From positions 62,001 through 126,000 of the forward strand of contig NZ_JAIQDW010000010.1 of NCBI RefSeq assembly GCF_020026925.1: a stretch of DNA of 64,000 nt, given 5' to 3'. Numbering within the stretch: position 1 is the stretch's first letter; every line of letters starts with the position of its first letter. The notes under the pieces are model-generated. The model made no database searches. It saw nothing but the letters and a program-made list of their open reading frames with translations, and had not been told where the DNA came from. Shown here piece by piece: positions 18,201-29,500 of the stretch. The DNA comes from Flavobacterium hibisci (lineage in GTDB: Bacteria > Bacteroidota > Bacteroidia > Flavobacteriales > Flavobacteriaceae). A program made the translations under genes and the position numbers.

Positions 18201-21200
18201 TTTACTTCAAGTGTTACAGGAAATAATTGAACCGTCACTTTATCACCAGTACCTGGATCTGTATAGGATAATGTTCCGCCAAAAGAATATGATTTTGGCA
18301 CAGTTGGTGCTGCTTCTTTGGTTGGAATAAAAATAACGGTCCCTGCTTTACTGCTTTGAGGGCCAACAAGTCCGGTTCCGCTCAGGAAAGCGTCTTTGTT
18401 GATTTGGAACAAATGCGTCATATCATTTCCGGCCTCGTCTCTGATCAATAAGTCTAAATTAATGTCTTTGATTGTGTTGCCGCTGCTGCCGTTGTTCATC
18501 GTTAAAGTTCCTTCAAAAGCTTCTCTGGTCATCGTTACTTTCTGAGAAAATTTAACCGTTACTGTAGCACAAACTGATGATTTAGAAGCGGCTTCATCTG
18601 TATATTCTTTGATATCAGCCATATCTTTATTGTACATTTCTTCTGCAGAAATAAAACCTCTTTTTTGATAGTGATCGATTAAAATTTTTCTTGTCCTGTC
18701 GTATTCTTCAATATCGTTTTTATTGATGATGTCTGGATATTGCACATTAGGAATTTTGATACCTTTATTCCATGCTTCGACTGTTTTATTCCATCTGCTG
18801 CAGAAATTATCTATTTCCTGATTGGTAATATCACTGCCGGAGAGATTCGCTTTTATTCTGGCAACATCTGCAGCTGTAAAGTCTTTTTGAGCATCAAGAC
18901 TAATCGAAACTTCTTTCATAAAAGCATGAAAATAGGTGCTTTGTAATATTCTGTCGTTGCCCAGATATGCCTTTAATCTGTTTGTTAATGCATTTTGCGC
19001 ATTGTCCATGATATAAAAATCATTGTACATCGTATCTAAAAAGCTATTATTAGCCGATTTACCTGACGAAACCACATCATAAATACAGGTTTTAAGTACT
19101 GATACCATACCAAAAATACAGCCCGGAGGTCCCGGAATACATCCACCAAGCGCAATTGCCTGGTTTACTCCGTCTCCGTTTACGGTTGCAAGCCCTAAAA
19201 GACATCCGGCAACGTTTAAAGCCGGAACAGGTACACAACCAAACACCATTCCTATTACTGACGTAATACAAGGATTATCACACACTGTAGGAAGTGCCGT
19301 GATGATGTTGCCAAAAGCATTTCCTATTGGAATTAAAGGCCCAAATCCACCACCGTTAAAATTAGGACTTCCGCCTCCGGTTGTCGGTGCACTTGGAGTA
19401 GAACAGGTCAATACGTAATACGGTTTGAATGCCGCAATGTCCTGCTCTGTTTCGCAAACATAAGTTCCTTTTGTAATTAAATTATAACTACAGGTTTGAT
19501 TGGCACTGGCACTTTTCGAACTGGATACAGGTCTTGTAATAAGCACCGGAATAATAATTGAGGTTTTAGGATTTAAAACATCAAATTTTTCAATCATTAG
19601 CTTAAAGTTGAAATCTCCCTGACTGTCTATATTTACCTTCACATTTGATAAGGCGATTAATCCGTGATTGGTGACAGTAACATAACTCATTCTGCTTTCG
19701 CCTACATTTAGATTTAAAACCGGATTATCAATATCAATTACAATTACAGGTTTTGGTACGTTTGTTTCAAATTTCACCACCAAATCTGACTGGTACTGAT
19801 CTTCAATTTCTGTTGGCTTAACTACCCATTCGTAACTTACAGCCTGATAAGAAATAAATACTTTTTGTGTCGTTACTTTTCCCGGATCTATTAGTAAATT
19901 ATTTTGGTAAGAGTCATGTTTATCTGCCGTTACCGTTACGGTATAATAACCCTCAGGAATTTGCGGAGTCTGGAAAATTCCGTTATCATCTGTAATTCCT
20001 TCTGCTAAAATAACCCCCGAAAAAGGATGACGAACTACTACTTTTGCTCCTTTTAAATGTGGAGCTTTTTCGGTGTTATAGGTATATTCATCAACCACAT
20101 CGATCAATAAAGAACCTGTAGATTCAGAAACAGTTTCTATTTTAAAAGGAATACTAATTCCGCCCCCGTTTGAAGGATTCAGCGCCAAACTTCCTGATAA
20201 GGGTACATTTAACTGCTGTTTGTCTGTTGGTGCTAATTCCAGTATTATTTTGACAATTTCATTTGGTGCAATCTTTTCAATAACAGGCGGACTTTTTAAT
20301 TTCATCCAGTCTAGTTTTGGCAAATCAACCTTAACATTTTCTGCATTTACACCTCCCGAATTTGAAACAGAAAGTTCATAATAACGAGAAGTGCCTTTAA
20401 TCATCGTGGTATTGATGCTCACCGGATTTGCAATTAATTTTGCCGATTGCGCCTTGCAATGATAAAAAGCCAGTCCGGCCAGTTTTGCTCCTTCATCTGA
20501 TGAAATCGTAAAATTGATGTTGTAATATTTTTGTTCTGCCGAAGCTTTATCTGTCAGAATCATATAGGATAAAATACTTTCCTGTCCTGCAGACAAGGTT
20601 AAAGGATCAGTTTGAATTGTAAATCCGGCATCTGCTGGAAGTTCAATTTTTATGTTAGTTAATGTCGTTTTAGTATTATTCTTTAATCTGAATTCTCCCT
20701 TATAAGGCGTTTGTGTAACAACATCCCACTTTAAAAAATCTGTTGGTTTATTAGTCCATTCAAAACCAACAATATCAAATTCTGCCTGCGTTGCATTAAC
20801 AGTCCCCGGATATCCTGCGCTCAAAGCATAATGTCCGCTTTCTGCTTCTAATGGTTCAAAATCGTAAGCAAAATTTCCTGATGCATTTGTTTTTACGATA
20901 AACGAGCGAACAAAAGTTCCGTTTGCAATGGTGATTTCTACTTCTTTATTTGCTGCTGCCGAATTGTTCAGCATTTTTGCCGATCCTGTAATGTGAACGA
21001 TCTCTGCCGATTTATACACTGTTTTTGTTACCGCTGCAATTGCAGAATAACTGGCGTTCAGTTTAATCGCAGCAAAAGTTTCGTTATTAGCAAGGGATAA
21101 TTCGTTTAGTTTCTGATCACGGTTAACCGTTGCAATTATAAAATAATTACCCGCCTGCTGCGGCAGTTTAACCGATTGTTTTAGGTTAATGCCTTTTCCT

Positions 21201-23545
21201 GATTCAATATCATTAGTAACATCAATACTGGATAAAAGAATTCCGTTTTTAACCTGTTTGTCTTTCGAAAGAAAAAATTCAACCTTTGATCCTTTGGTAA
21301 AAGAAGCAAATCCCTGATTGGTTACCGTCACCTCAATTTCGATATTTTCACCTCCGCCCGTTTCAGATACCGTATTTACGGAGCTAATGATAGCGTCAGG
21401 CTTATTTTGATCTGTAACTAATATCCACGAAAAACCAGATGCAAAACTGTCGGCTTCGGCTGCTAAACGTACCGTTTGATCGCCTGTTTTTGTTACATCA
21501 ATTTTAGTGCTTATCCAAACTTCTGTACTTTCACTTCCAACCGGAATTGTGACAGTTGCAGGCATTGTAACAATTGTTGGTGAATCACTTGATAGCTTTA
21601 CTACAATTGGTGTTGATGTATCGACCGTATTTCTGGCAACTGTAATTTTGGCTACATTCTCTGCCCCTGCTTTTACCGTTGATGGATTTGCTTTAAGGAT
21701 TAAAGTTGGTCCATTACTGTCCAGAATAGTGATGTTTTTGCTGATTGTACTTCCACCGCTTCCGGCTGGAACGGTACAATTACAGGATGAAATATACACT
21801 TCGGCGGCAACGTTTACCGTTTTCGTACCATCTACAATTCCGTTGTTTATCGCACCAATATTAAATTTTTTCTGATTAACATTGGCAGGAAAATCAATAA
21901 CATCCGGCAAAATCAAGGCGTTTGCAATACTTGGTTTTAAACGAATATTGGTCGCAATATCCGATTTGTCTAAACGTTTAATGGTGGCATAAGTCGCATA
22001 AACGCCATCGGCTTTTGAAATTGTTGTTGGACTTATTTCCAGTTCAAAACCCGGAATATTGGAACTTTTTAAAACAACTTCTGTATTTCCTGCCTGAAAA
22101 CCTTCAGCTCTCAAAGTCACTTTTCCAGTTACCGTGGCTTCAGGAATTTTATTATTTTTTACATTTATATCGAAAGAAAATGTTTTGCTTCCCGCAGGAA
22201 GTACAATTTCTGCCGGAACAGTCCAACGTGAATTCTGGTCTGCCGAAATCGTAAATTTTGTATCAGTACTTTTCGCAAAATCACTTTCTAAAGTGACCGT
22301 AATGAGATCACCATCTGTTGCAGAAACTTTTGAAGGCGTTAACGTTATGAGCGAAAATTCATTATCAATAATTTCGATATCATCAGAAACTGGTGTATAA
22401 TCATTTCCCGACAGCGTTAATTTTACAATTCTGTTTCCGTCAGTTACCATATTATCTGTTGGTTTAATGTAAAACACAACAGACGATTGATCTTTTGCAA
22501 TTTTTACTGTTGCATCAAATCCTAATTGACCCAATTGAGATGCTAGAATATCATAGGTTTTATCCGTGCTTCTGTCGCCGCTCTGCGTTAAGGTTGCACG
22601 AATAACTTCTGTCGAATTTTCGGCAATACTTTTCTTGTCTAAAGTTAAGAACAATACTTTTTCTAAGACAATAGCATTCGTAGCCGTAATTTTATTATTG
22701 GCTTTTAAACTTTCTGGTTCTTTTACCGAAGTATTGGCAATCAGGTTAATTTTGACTTTTACATTTCCGTCAATTCCTAAAACTTTAGGCAGATTAAAAG
22801 TCGCATTTCTGCTTACGGATTTCTTTTTGTCTAAATCCTCATTGTACAAAACCGTTCCCAGATTATATTCTAAACCTGTCGCATCAGATACTATACTAAC
22901 TTGTTCTATCCATCCGCCAGAAGCAATTTTTTCTCCGATATTATCAACGTTCCATGCAACCGTAATTTTTCCTTCGGGAGTGATTTTTGTTTCACTTGCC
23001 ATTATACCAGAAATGGTTAAATCCGGAAATTGTGCCGTTGCAATTGTTAGTATCCCGTTTGTATGGTTTGAACCAATATCAACCGCATTTTTAGAACTTA
23101 AAACAGCCGTGGAAAGACTCAGATTGTACGTTTGGCCTTCTGTATAATTTAAAGGTATTTCAATAGGTATTTCTAATAAGGCACCACTATTTCCTTTAAA
23201 AGATTCTCCTGTAAGCGAAAGAATGATAAAATGGTAATTTTGTGGATTATTCTTTTCGATATTGACATAAATGGCATGATCGCCTTTTCTGCTTTCGATG
23301 ATTTTGCCTTCTTTTTCAGAAACCAGTAATCCCTGCGGAACGGTCAGTGTAAATTCGGCTCCAACAACTTCAGCTGCGTTTGTAAGGTCAATTATTATTT
23401 TGGACTTATCTCCTGGTCCGGCAGCTGTGTTTAGCACTTTCAGGCTGTTTTGTCCAAAAGTAAGCGTTGCAAAAAATAAAGATATAAATACAAGAAAAAG
23501 TTTAATTTTCATGGGTTCGGGTTTGTTATATATCATTTCGTTCAT
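15251..23545 (-). CDS. Giant multidomain secreted protein with N-terminal cohesin-like domain and T9SS sorting domain
   Basis: This protein has 2764 residues. The ATG at 23545 is preferred because A-rich sequence precedes it; an ATG at 23512 (MKIKLFLVF) would give a shorter n-region. The signal peptide ends near residue 31 (ATLTFG|QN). Domains as read: cohesin-like fold (about 33-168: GPGDKSKIIIDL, GAEFTLTVPQGLLV, FKGNSGALLEIPI); CARDB-like (about 172-290); Calx-beta-like segments (about 295-705); second CARDB (about 715-830); carboxypeptidase-regulatory-like modules; a Cys/Gly-rich hydrophobic stretch (about 1350-1490); a helical region (about 1495-1650); three SbsA-type Ig-like domains (about 2080-2370); a PKD-like domain; and a T9SS type A sorting domain (last 77 residues, from FPVPNNGTFTLAL). 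It is expected on the cell surface, probably as adhesin or scaffold. It begins 1 nt after the LRR gene, so translation is coupled. Confidence 0.85.
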   Translation of the reverse strand: MNEMIYNKPEPMKIKLFLVFISLFFATLTFGQNSLKVLNTAAGPGDKSKIIIDLTNAAEVVGAEFTLTVPQGLLVSEKEGKIIESRKGDHAIYVNIEKNNPQNYHFIILSLTGESFKGNSGALLEIPIEIPLNYTEGQTYNLSLSTAVLSSKNAVDIGSNHTNGILTIATAQFPDLTISGIMASETKITPEGKITVAWNVDNIGEKIASGGWIEQVSIVSDATGLEYNLGTVLYNEDLDKKKSVSRNATFNLPKVLGIDGNVKVKINLIANTSVKEPESLKANNKITATNAIVLEKVLFLTLDKKSIAENSTEVIRATLTQSGDRSTDKTYDILASQLGQLGFDATVKIAKDQSSVVFYIKPTDNMVTDGNRIVKLTLSGNDYTPVSDDIEIIDNEFSLITLTPSKVSATDGDLITVTLESDFAKSTDTKFTISADQNSRWTVPAEIVLPAGSKTFSFDINVKNNKIPEATVTGKVTLRAEGFQAGNTEVVLKSSNIPGFELEISPTTISKADGVYATYATIKRLDKSDIATNIRLKPSIANALILPDVIDFPANVNQKKFNIGAINNGIVDGTKTVNVAAEVYISSCNCTVPAGSGGSTISKNITILDSNGPTLILKANPSTVKAGAENVAKITVARNTVDTSTPIVVKLSSDSPTIVTMPATVTIPVGSESTEVWISTKIDVTKTGDQTVRLAAEADSFASGFSWILVTDQNKPDAIISSVNTVSETGGGENIEIEVTVTNQGFASFTKGSKVEFFLSKDKQVKNGILLSSIDVTNDIESGKGINLKQSVKLPQQAGNYFIIATVNRDQKLNELSLANNETFAAIKLNASYSAIAAVTKTVYKSAEIVHITGSAKMLNNSAAANKEVEITIANGTFVRSFIVKTNASGNFAYDFEPLEAESGHYALSAGYPGTVNATQAEFDIVGFEWTNKPTDFLKWDVVTQTPYKGEFRLKNNTKTTLTNIKIELPADAGFTIQTDPLTLSAGQESILSYMILTDKASAEQKYYNINFTISSDEGAKLAGLAFYHCKAQSAKLIANPVSINTTMIKGTSRYYELSVSNSGGVNAENVKVDLPKLDWMKLKSPPVIEKIAPNEIVKIILELAPTDKQQLNVPLSGSLALNPSNGGGISIPFKIETVSESTGSLLIDVVDEYTYNTEKAPHLKGAKVVVRHPFSGVILAEGITDDNGIFQTPQIPEGYYTVTVTADKHDSYQNNLLIDPGKVTTQKVFISYQAVSYEWVVKPTEIEDQYQSDLVVKFETNVPKPVIVIDIDNPVLNLNVGESRMSYVTVTNHGLIALSNVKVNIDSQGDFNFKLMIEKFDVLNPKTSIIIPVLITRPVSSSKSASANQTCSYNLITKGTYVCETEQDIAAFKPYYVLTCSTPSAPTTGGGSPNFNGGGFGPLIPIGNAFGNIITALPTVCDNPCITSVIGMVFGCVPVPALNVAGCLLGLATVNGDGVNQAIALGGCIPGPPGCIFGMVSVLKTCIYDVVSSGKSANNSFLDTMYNDFYIMDNAQNALTNRLKAYLGNDRILQSTYFHAFMKEVSISLDAQKDFTAADVARIKANLSGSDITNQEIDNFCSRWNKTVEAWNKGIKIPNVQYPDIINKNDIEEYDRTRKILIDHYQKRGFISAEEMYNKDMADIKEYTDEAASKSSVCATVTVKFSQKVTMTREAFEGTLTMNNGSSGNTIKDINLDLLIRDEAGNDMTHLFQINKDAFLSGTGLVGPQSSKAGTVIFIPTKEAAPTVPKSYSFGGTLSYTDPGTGDKVTVQLFPVTLEVNPSPDLVMHYFMQRDILGDDPLTDKVEPIVPAEMALLIKNEGYGIAKNVQVESVQPEIIENKKGLLIDFEIVGSNFNNEPKQLGLLNVDFGNIEPQKNALGQWWFTSSLLGHFVEYDLQIKHLSSYGNKNLSLIKASYVHELIKSVKAYQAGHDNVGDFLVNDIADTKDTPDAIFYSNGESDEVYKVNTGTVSNVITPSQLTTTLTMNSSKTGWNYGNLADPGSDRYKLERVVRISDKLELPLENFWQTFVTLKDGLEPKYENNLHFLDKISGLEKYTLYYTPINTNVPKVISFGNIPSTITKVLESVQVNFNKAIDPNTFTSQNITLIHQGKKLNFDDSLIGKVNDSTFVLNTKTIAIASGYYELTVQCAGIKDPEGNEGNEGKSVSWIQIIGELGIVQFKNDQTQSQSLNSVEILFNKPVKPAQFTRDKLKLNGNALDNISIVTDDNLKYTIVGLSEYNKENGDYELTVDLPSIKAEDNTQGLIVQSQKWKVDILLPEVKSFTPQYQGAVNSQNVTEMLVTLNKPLNTFDKNWVNLFKGSLNLNAIVSVTKQDDLHYVISGLGAYTQTAGGYKIVIDQFNFLDLSGNFGSGTSSTNWTVKFDKPLKPTNLSVTPDRGISTSDNITSGNDLQVAFTTVENKQNVELYVITPQSRILVSKQYQETPKEIFIPINGYSGKNTFEAIAYDEFGNSSDVVQIEAYLDNVDLGAAISPLSLNNTCSETDALAVTFDSEITASAFTKDALLVKQGGISVSNEKLTLTKISDKEFEISGIEKLSGDHTFGIDLSKLNKKSSGLQGKGIVYKNVESSTIYAEISGDLIITEANSITTYTATQNMGTYQWNVTGGEILEQKNNTVTIKWNEKGIQNLSLSYSTSASCNKTISIEVKVDATLSIDTPVDSKNGLIMFPVPNNGTFTLALSGNEGFFKLAIYDINGRAVYKQDKVELSDSIKSTIYTNLKSAGIYYLIVHNSEKMYKVKFLIK

Positions 23546-23546
23546 T

Positions 23547-26500
23547 TTATTGTATGATCATTTTTCCAGTTAATCGTCTCGGCCTTGAAGAAGTTTGTAT
23601 TTCAATTGCGTAAAAATAAATCCCTGAAGAAAGGTCTTTTCGTAAAAAGTTCAGTTCATGTTTTCCTTTCGAAGTTTCTAAATTTTCGTGCACCCGAACA
23701 ATCTGACCTTTGATATCGTAAACTATCAGCGATACTTTGTCTGCGTTTTCTTCTAGTTGATATTGTATTGTAGTCTGTTCCCTGAACGGATTCGGATAGT
23801 TTACAACTGTATTGTTTTTTTCTGAATCAAAATCATCAACTCCCAAATTATTACCAATGATTTTATAACGAAGTTCGTTTGCTTCATTATCTGAAATCAT
23901 AGCCGAAACAATTATTGCATTTGGAGTCAGCTTTGCAATCGCCTGTTTGCCGGACAAGATTTTATCCATCGAAAAACCAATAATACTTACTTCACCATTT
24001 TGTTCAGCAATTGATGCGGTATATCCAATTGCAGAAAGTAATTCTGTTACCTGCGTTTTCGAAATTCCCTTCAAACGAATATCAAATGCTGCCACAGAAT
24101 TGGTTTCACTTTCGATAAACAACGTATTATTTTCAATACTTAAAACCGTATTTTCCGTTGAAGCCAATTTGCTTGTGTTCGCTTTTTTCTCCTGAGTTCC
24201 TTCCTGAATTTTGTTAATCTGCGAAATGATATCCAGAATATTCAGGTTTTTATCCTTGTTTAAATCTGCAGCACCGTAATTAAAGAATTTTGGTTTTTGG
24301 CTTAGCGTATAATTCAATGAAGATTGTATATCAAGAATATTCACAATTCCGTCCAGATTCGCATCACCTTCTCTGTAGGTAATTGTATAAGTTAATACAC
24401 TATTTCTGGCTGAACCTGCAATTTGTCTCAGTTCTAAAGTCTGATTATTCGGTACATTCCATTCGCTTAAAATACTGGTCAGTTTTATTCCGTCCTCTGG
24501 AATTGTAACCATCTGGAAATAATCTTTAAGTGTCATATTATACGATTGCGTTGCATTAAACAACGAATTTGTATGATCGTAATGATTTATTTTTCTGTCT
24601 GTAATTGTCGCGTTTAAGGTTAAGGGCAATTCTCCCAAATTAATTTTCTGACGATCCATTTTAATAGTTACGTTTACCGCAAATGCTGTTTCAATTCCCG
24701 TCAGTTCATTTTCAGAAAGATCAACTGTTTTTAATTTTGTAATTTTAGTTACGCTTTCCGGAATCGTTCCTGTCAGCTTATTACGATTTAAAGTAAGATT
24801 TTGCAATTCTGTAAACTTGCCTAATTCTGGACTGATATTTCCAGTAAGATTATTATCTGTCAGACTTATAGAAATCACATGTCCGTCATTCGTAATAACA
24901 CCTTTCCATTTCTTCTCGTGAAGATTATTGGAAGAAATGTCCCATGGTTCTTTCCAGCCTGTTCCTCCGGCACTTTGAAAAAATGCTGTCAAGGCATTGT
25001 ATTCTGTTTCGATTAAAGGCGTTTCAGAACCGTCGGCAACTCCTTTGAATTGTAAATACGTTCCCTGTGAAGTTCCTGTTCTTTGCCAAATCGTAATTTT
25101 GGCTCCGGCCGGAATACCCGAAATGGCAATATTTTGAAAAGTAAGTGTGTTATCTACTGCCGTTGCTTCGGATATTTTGAAATTATTGGCTTGTAGTTCA
25201 AACAAATATTTTCCACTGAAATCCTGGTCTTCTTCATTATAAGTTGTTATTGATGGAAGATCAACCACTATTTCATCGCCTCGCAAATACAAATATTCAT
25301 CTTTTGCAATAATCTGACCTCTAAGGTTTACATAAACAAGATCGGGATTATAAGTAAATGGTTTTTCTAAATCATCAAAACTATTATTCGAAAGATCGAT
25401 TTGTTCGATGTTGATAAAATCATTCAAATGTCCGGGAATAGTTCCTTTGAATAAATTGCCTGAAACAGATAGTTTTTTCAATCCTGAAATTCCTGATAAA
25501 TTTGGTAAAGTCCCCTCGAATTTATTGGATTGTAAATTTATCGTTTTTAAATTTTGAAGATTCCCTAAGTTTGCCGGAATGGAACCTGTTATCGCATTTG
25601 TTTGTAAATTCAAAGTTTCCAGATATGCCAAATCAGACAATTCTGCCGGAAGCGTTCCCGAAAGATTATTTCCTGCCAGACTCAACGACACCACGTGACC
25701 ATCTCTTGTGCCAACGCCGTACCAGCTTACTTCATGCAGTTTATTTTGACTGATATCCCATTTTTGAGTCCATTGTGCACCATTTGTACTGGCGTAGATT
25801 TTCTTCAGGATTTCAAATTCCTCGTCTGTCAATGGTTTTCCAAACACAACTTGTGTATAATTTATGGAAGTTCCCTGAGCAGTTCCGTCGTTCTGCACAA
25901 TCCTAAGCTTGTCAGTTAATTTAATTCCGTACAACGCAATATCCTTAAAAATCAGTTTTCCTTCACTGTTCGAATAATTCGATGTTTTGTTTACACCATT
26001 AATAAAAAGCGTAAAATTATTTTTGTTGTTGATAACACCGCCATTTGAACTAAATAAAAACGTGCTTAATGTTGGAAGTGTTATTACCAATTCATTTGCC
26101 CCAACTTCTATCGTTGGAATCGTAATAGTCTGATAAGAGAAATCAGCCGTTTTTAAAAGTGGTAAAGCGGCTACAACTTCACTTATATCTTCAATAGTAT
26201 TGTTACTGATATATAAAGTTTTTAAAGCCTGTAACTTATTCCATGAAGATGGAATTACGCCCTTTAAATTCGCATACCTTACATCTAAAGACTCCAAAGC
26301 TTCCAATCCGGAAAGAATTCCCAAATCTGTTGTGCTTAAATTTTTCGTATAACTTCCACCATATAAAGAAAGGTTTTTTAAATATTTCAGGTTTCCAAAA
26401 GATACCGGAATCGCTCCTGCAACATTTGAGGTATTATTTAAATTAAGTCCGGTAATGTGCCCATTTTGAATGCTTACTCCATACCAGGCACCTTCATGCA

Positions 26501-29500
26501 AATTATTCTCAGCTGTTATCCATTTGTTGTTCCAGTTATTGCCCCCCATTGCATTGTAAAAATCAACCAAAGCCTGATATTCAGTATCCGGAATTTTTGG
26601 CTGATCTACTTTTACGTTTGTAAAATAAATATTAGAATAATAAGCTGCACCCTGAGCGCCATCATATTGCTGATATAAATAGAGTTCATCCCCGGTTTTT
26701 AAAGTTGCCAGATAATCTGCAGGAATTGTGATTGTTCCGTCTCCGGCAACGGTTAAATTGCTTCCAACCTGAGATCCTTTTACATACAATCTAAATTGTC
26801 TTTGTGCCGAAAAATCATTCGAAGCTTTGTTGTACAAAACCGAATTTGGCAAATTACTTACTTTTACATCTGTTCCTTCATATAAAAAGTTTGCAATACT
26901 TAAAGTTTGTGAGTTCATTTCCAGATAAACCTGACTGGATAATAATCCTAAAATTGTTGCCACTTTATTGCCTGATAAATCCAAAGTTCTTAAAGCGGTT
27001 AATTTTTCTAATTCTTTAATTAAAACTTCAATTTGATTTGAAGACAAATTAAGAGTTACCAGATTTGTTAAATCACCTGTAGAAGCCGGAATTGCTTTTA
27101 TTTGATTTCCTGATAAATTAACGGTAACCAAACTTTCCATTTCGCCAAATTGTGCAGGCAAAGCTGTAAGTGCATTATGGTCTAAATATAAAGTTTTTAA
27201 CTTTTTGAGTTTACCCCACGATGATGGAATGTCACCTTTAATTTTGGTGTATCTTAAGTCTAAATATTCCAGTGATTCTAACTCTGATAAAACATTTAAA
27301 TCTGTAGTGCTTAAATTGGTACCATAATTACCGCCGTATAAGGAAAGTGTTTTTAGGTATTTTAAATCGCCAATAGAAGTCGGAATTGCGCCAGAAACAC
27401 CATAATTATTATTTAGGTCTAATCCCGTAATATGTCCGTTTTCGATGCTTACTCCATACCATGCCCCTTCATGTAAATTATTTGCAGAAACATCCCATTT
27501 ATTGTTCCAGTTTGTACCGCCCATTACGGTATAAAAATCAACAAGTGCCTGATATTCTACATCCGGAATTTTGGGCTGATCCACTTTTAAATCTGTAAAA
27601 TAAACCCTTGAATAATACGAACTCGAAGATCCGTCGTAATTTTGATACAAATACAATTCATCACCGGTTTTTAAGGAAGCCAGATACTTTGCCGGAATAA
27701 GAATACTTCCATCCTCTGCCATTTGCAAATTATTCACAACTACATTTCCGCGTAAATACAAATTAAAGGTTCTTCTTGACGAAAAATCATTTTTGTTTCT
27801 GTTGTATAAAACGATATTTGGAAAATCTTCTATCTTAACATCTGCTCCTTTATAAATAAAACCGGCTTTGCTTACGCTTTGCGAGTTCAGTTCAAGATAT
27901 ACCTGAGAATTTAGTAAACCCACAATAGTTGAAACTTTATTACTTGAAAGATCTATTGTTTTTAAAGTGGTGATATTTTCGAGCTCCTTGATCAAAACTT
28001 CTATTAAATTCGAAGATAAATTAAGCGTTACCAAATTGGTCAAATTTCCTATAGATACCGGAATTGCTTTTACTTTATTTGATGCAATATCCAGCGTAAC
28101 CAGACTTTCCATTGCTCCTATTTCTTCCGGTAAAGCTGTAAGATTGTTATACCCTAAATAAACTGTTTTCAGCTTTTTTAAATTCGCCCACGTTGCAGGA
28201 ATATCACCTTTAATTTGAGAATATCTCAAATCCAGGGATTCCAGGGACTCTAATTCAGAGAACACATTTAAATCTGTAGTGCTTAGATTTTTGCTGTAAT
28301 TCCCACCATAAAGGGAAAGGTTTTTCAGGTATTTTAAATTACCAATAGAAGCCGGAACTGCTCCTGAAACGCCATAATTATTGCTCAGGTTTAATCCTGT
28401 GATGTGGCCGTTTTCAATACTTACCCCAAACCAGGCGCCTTCGTGAAGACTATTTTGGGTAATATCCCATTTATTGGTCCAGTTGGCGCCATTCATTGCA
28501 TTATAAAAATCAACCAGAGCCTGGTATTCTGCATCAGGAATTGTAGGCTGATCTACTTTTAAATCAGGGAAATAAATTTTAGTATAATACGAACCTCCTG
28601 ATCCGTCGTAATTTTGGTACAAATACAATTCGTCCCCTGATTTTAGCGACCCTAGATAGTTTACCGGAATAGTAAGACTTCCATCTGGCTGCATCTGCAG
28701 ATTTGTAGCAACCTGGCTTCCCCGCAAATACAAATTAAAAGTTCTTCTTGACGAAAAATCATTTTTGGTTCTGTTGTATAAAACGACATTCGGAAAATTT
28801 TCAACCTTAACATCTGTTCCCTTATAAATAAAGTTTTCCATACTGATGCTTTGCGAATTGAGTTCAAGATAAACCTGAGCATTCAACAATGCCAGAATAG
28901 TCGAAATTTTATTAGCAGAAAGATCTACTGTTTTTAAAGTATTAATGTTTTCCAGTTCTTTAATCAAAACTCCAATTTGGTTGGAAGATAAATTTAGAGT
29001 CACTAAATTTTCAAGATTCCCTGTCGAAACAGGAATGGCCTGTATTTTATTTGAAGTCATATCCAGTGTAACCAGACTTTCGATTTCGCCAATTTCTTCG
29101 GGCAATCCCGTAATGGAATTGTAACCCAGATTCATCGTTTTTAGTTTTTTTAATTTGCTCCATGAAGACGGGACCGCACTTGTAATCTTACAATATCTTA
29201 AATCAATGGTTTCCAGAGACTGCAATTCTGAAATCACATTTAAATCTGTAGTGCCCAGGTTTTTTGAATAATTCCCACCATAAAGCGAAAGATTTTTAAG
29301 ATATTTTAAATTCCCGAAAGATGCCGGAATTGCCCCGGAAACATTACTGGTGTTACTAAGATTAATTCCTGTAATATGCCCGTTTTCAATGCTTAAACCA
29401 TTCCATGCACCTTCATTAAGATTATTTTCATTTACATCCCATTTGATGTTCCAGTTGTTGCCGTTCATGGCATTATAAAAATCAACCAATGCCTGATATT

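Noticed and set aside
23512..23545. Later start (23512) for the 2764-residue protein
   Set aside because: Possible because it begins right at the signal peptide, but it is preceded by C-rich sequence, while the 23545 ATG has A-rich upstream bases and is coupled to the previous stop.
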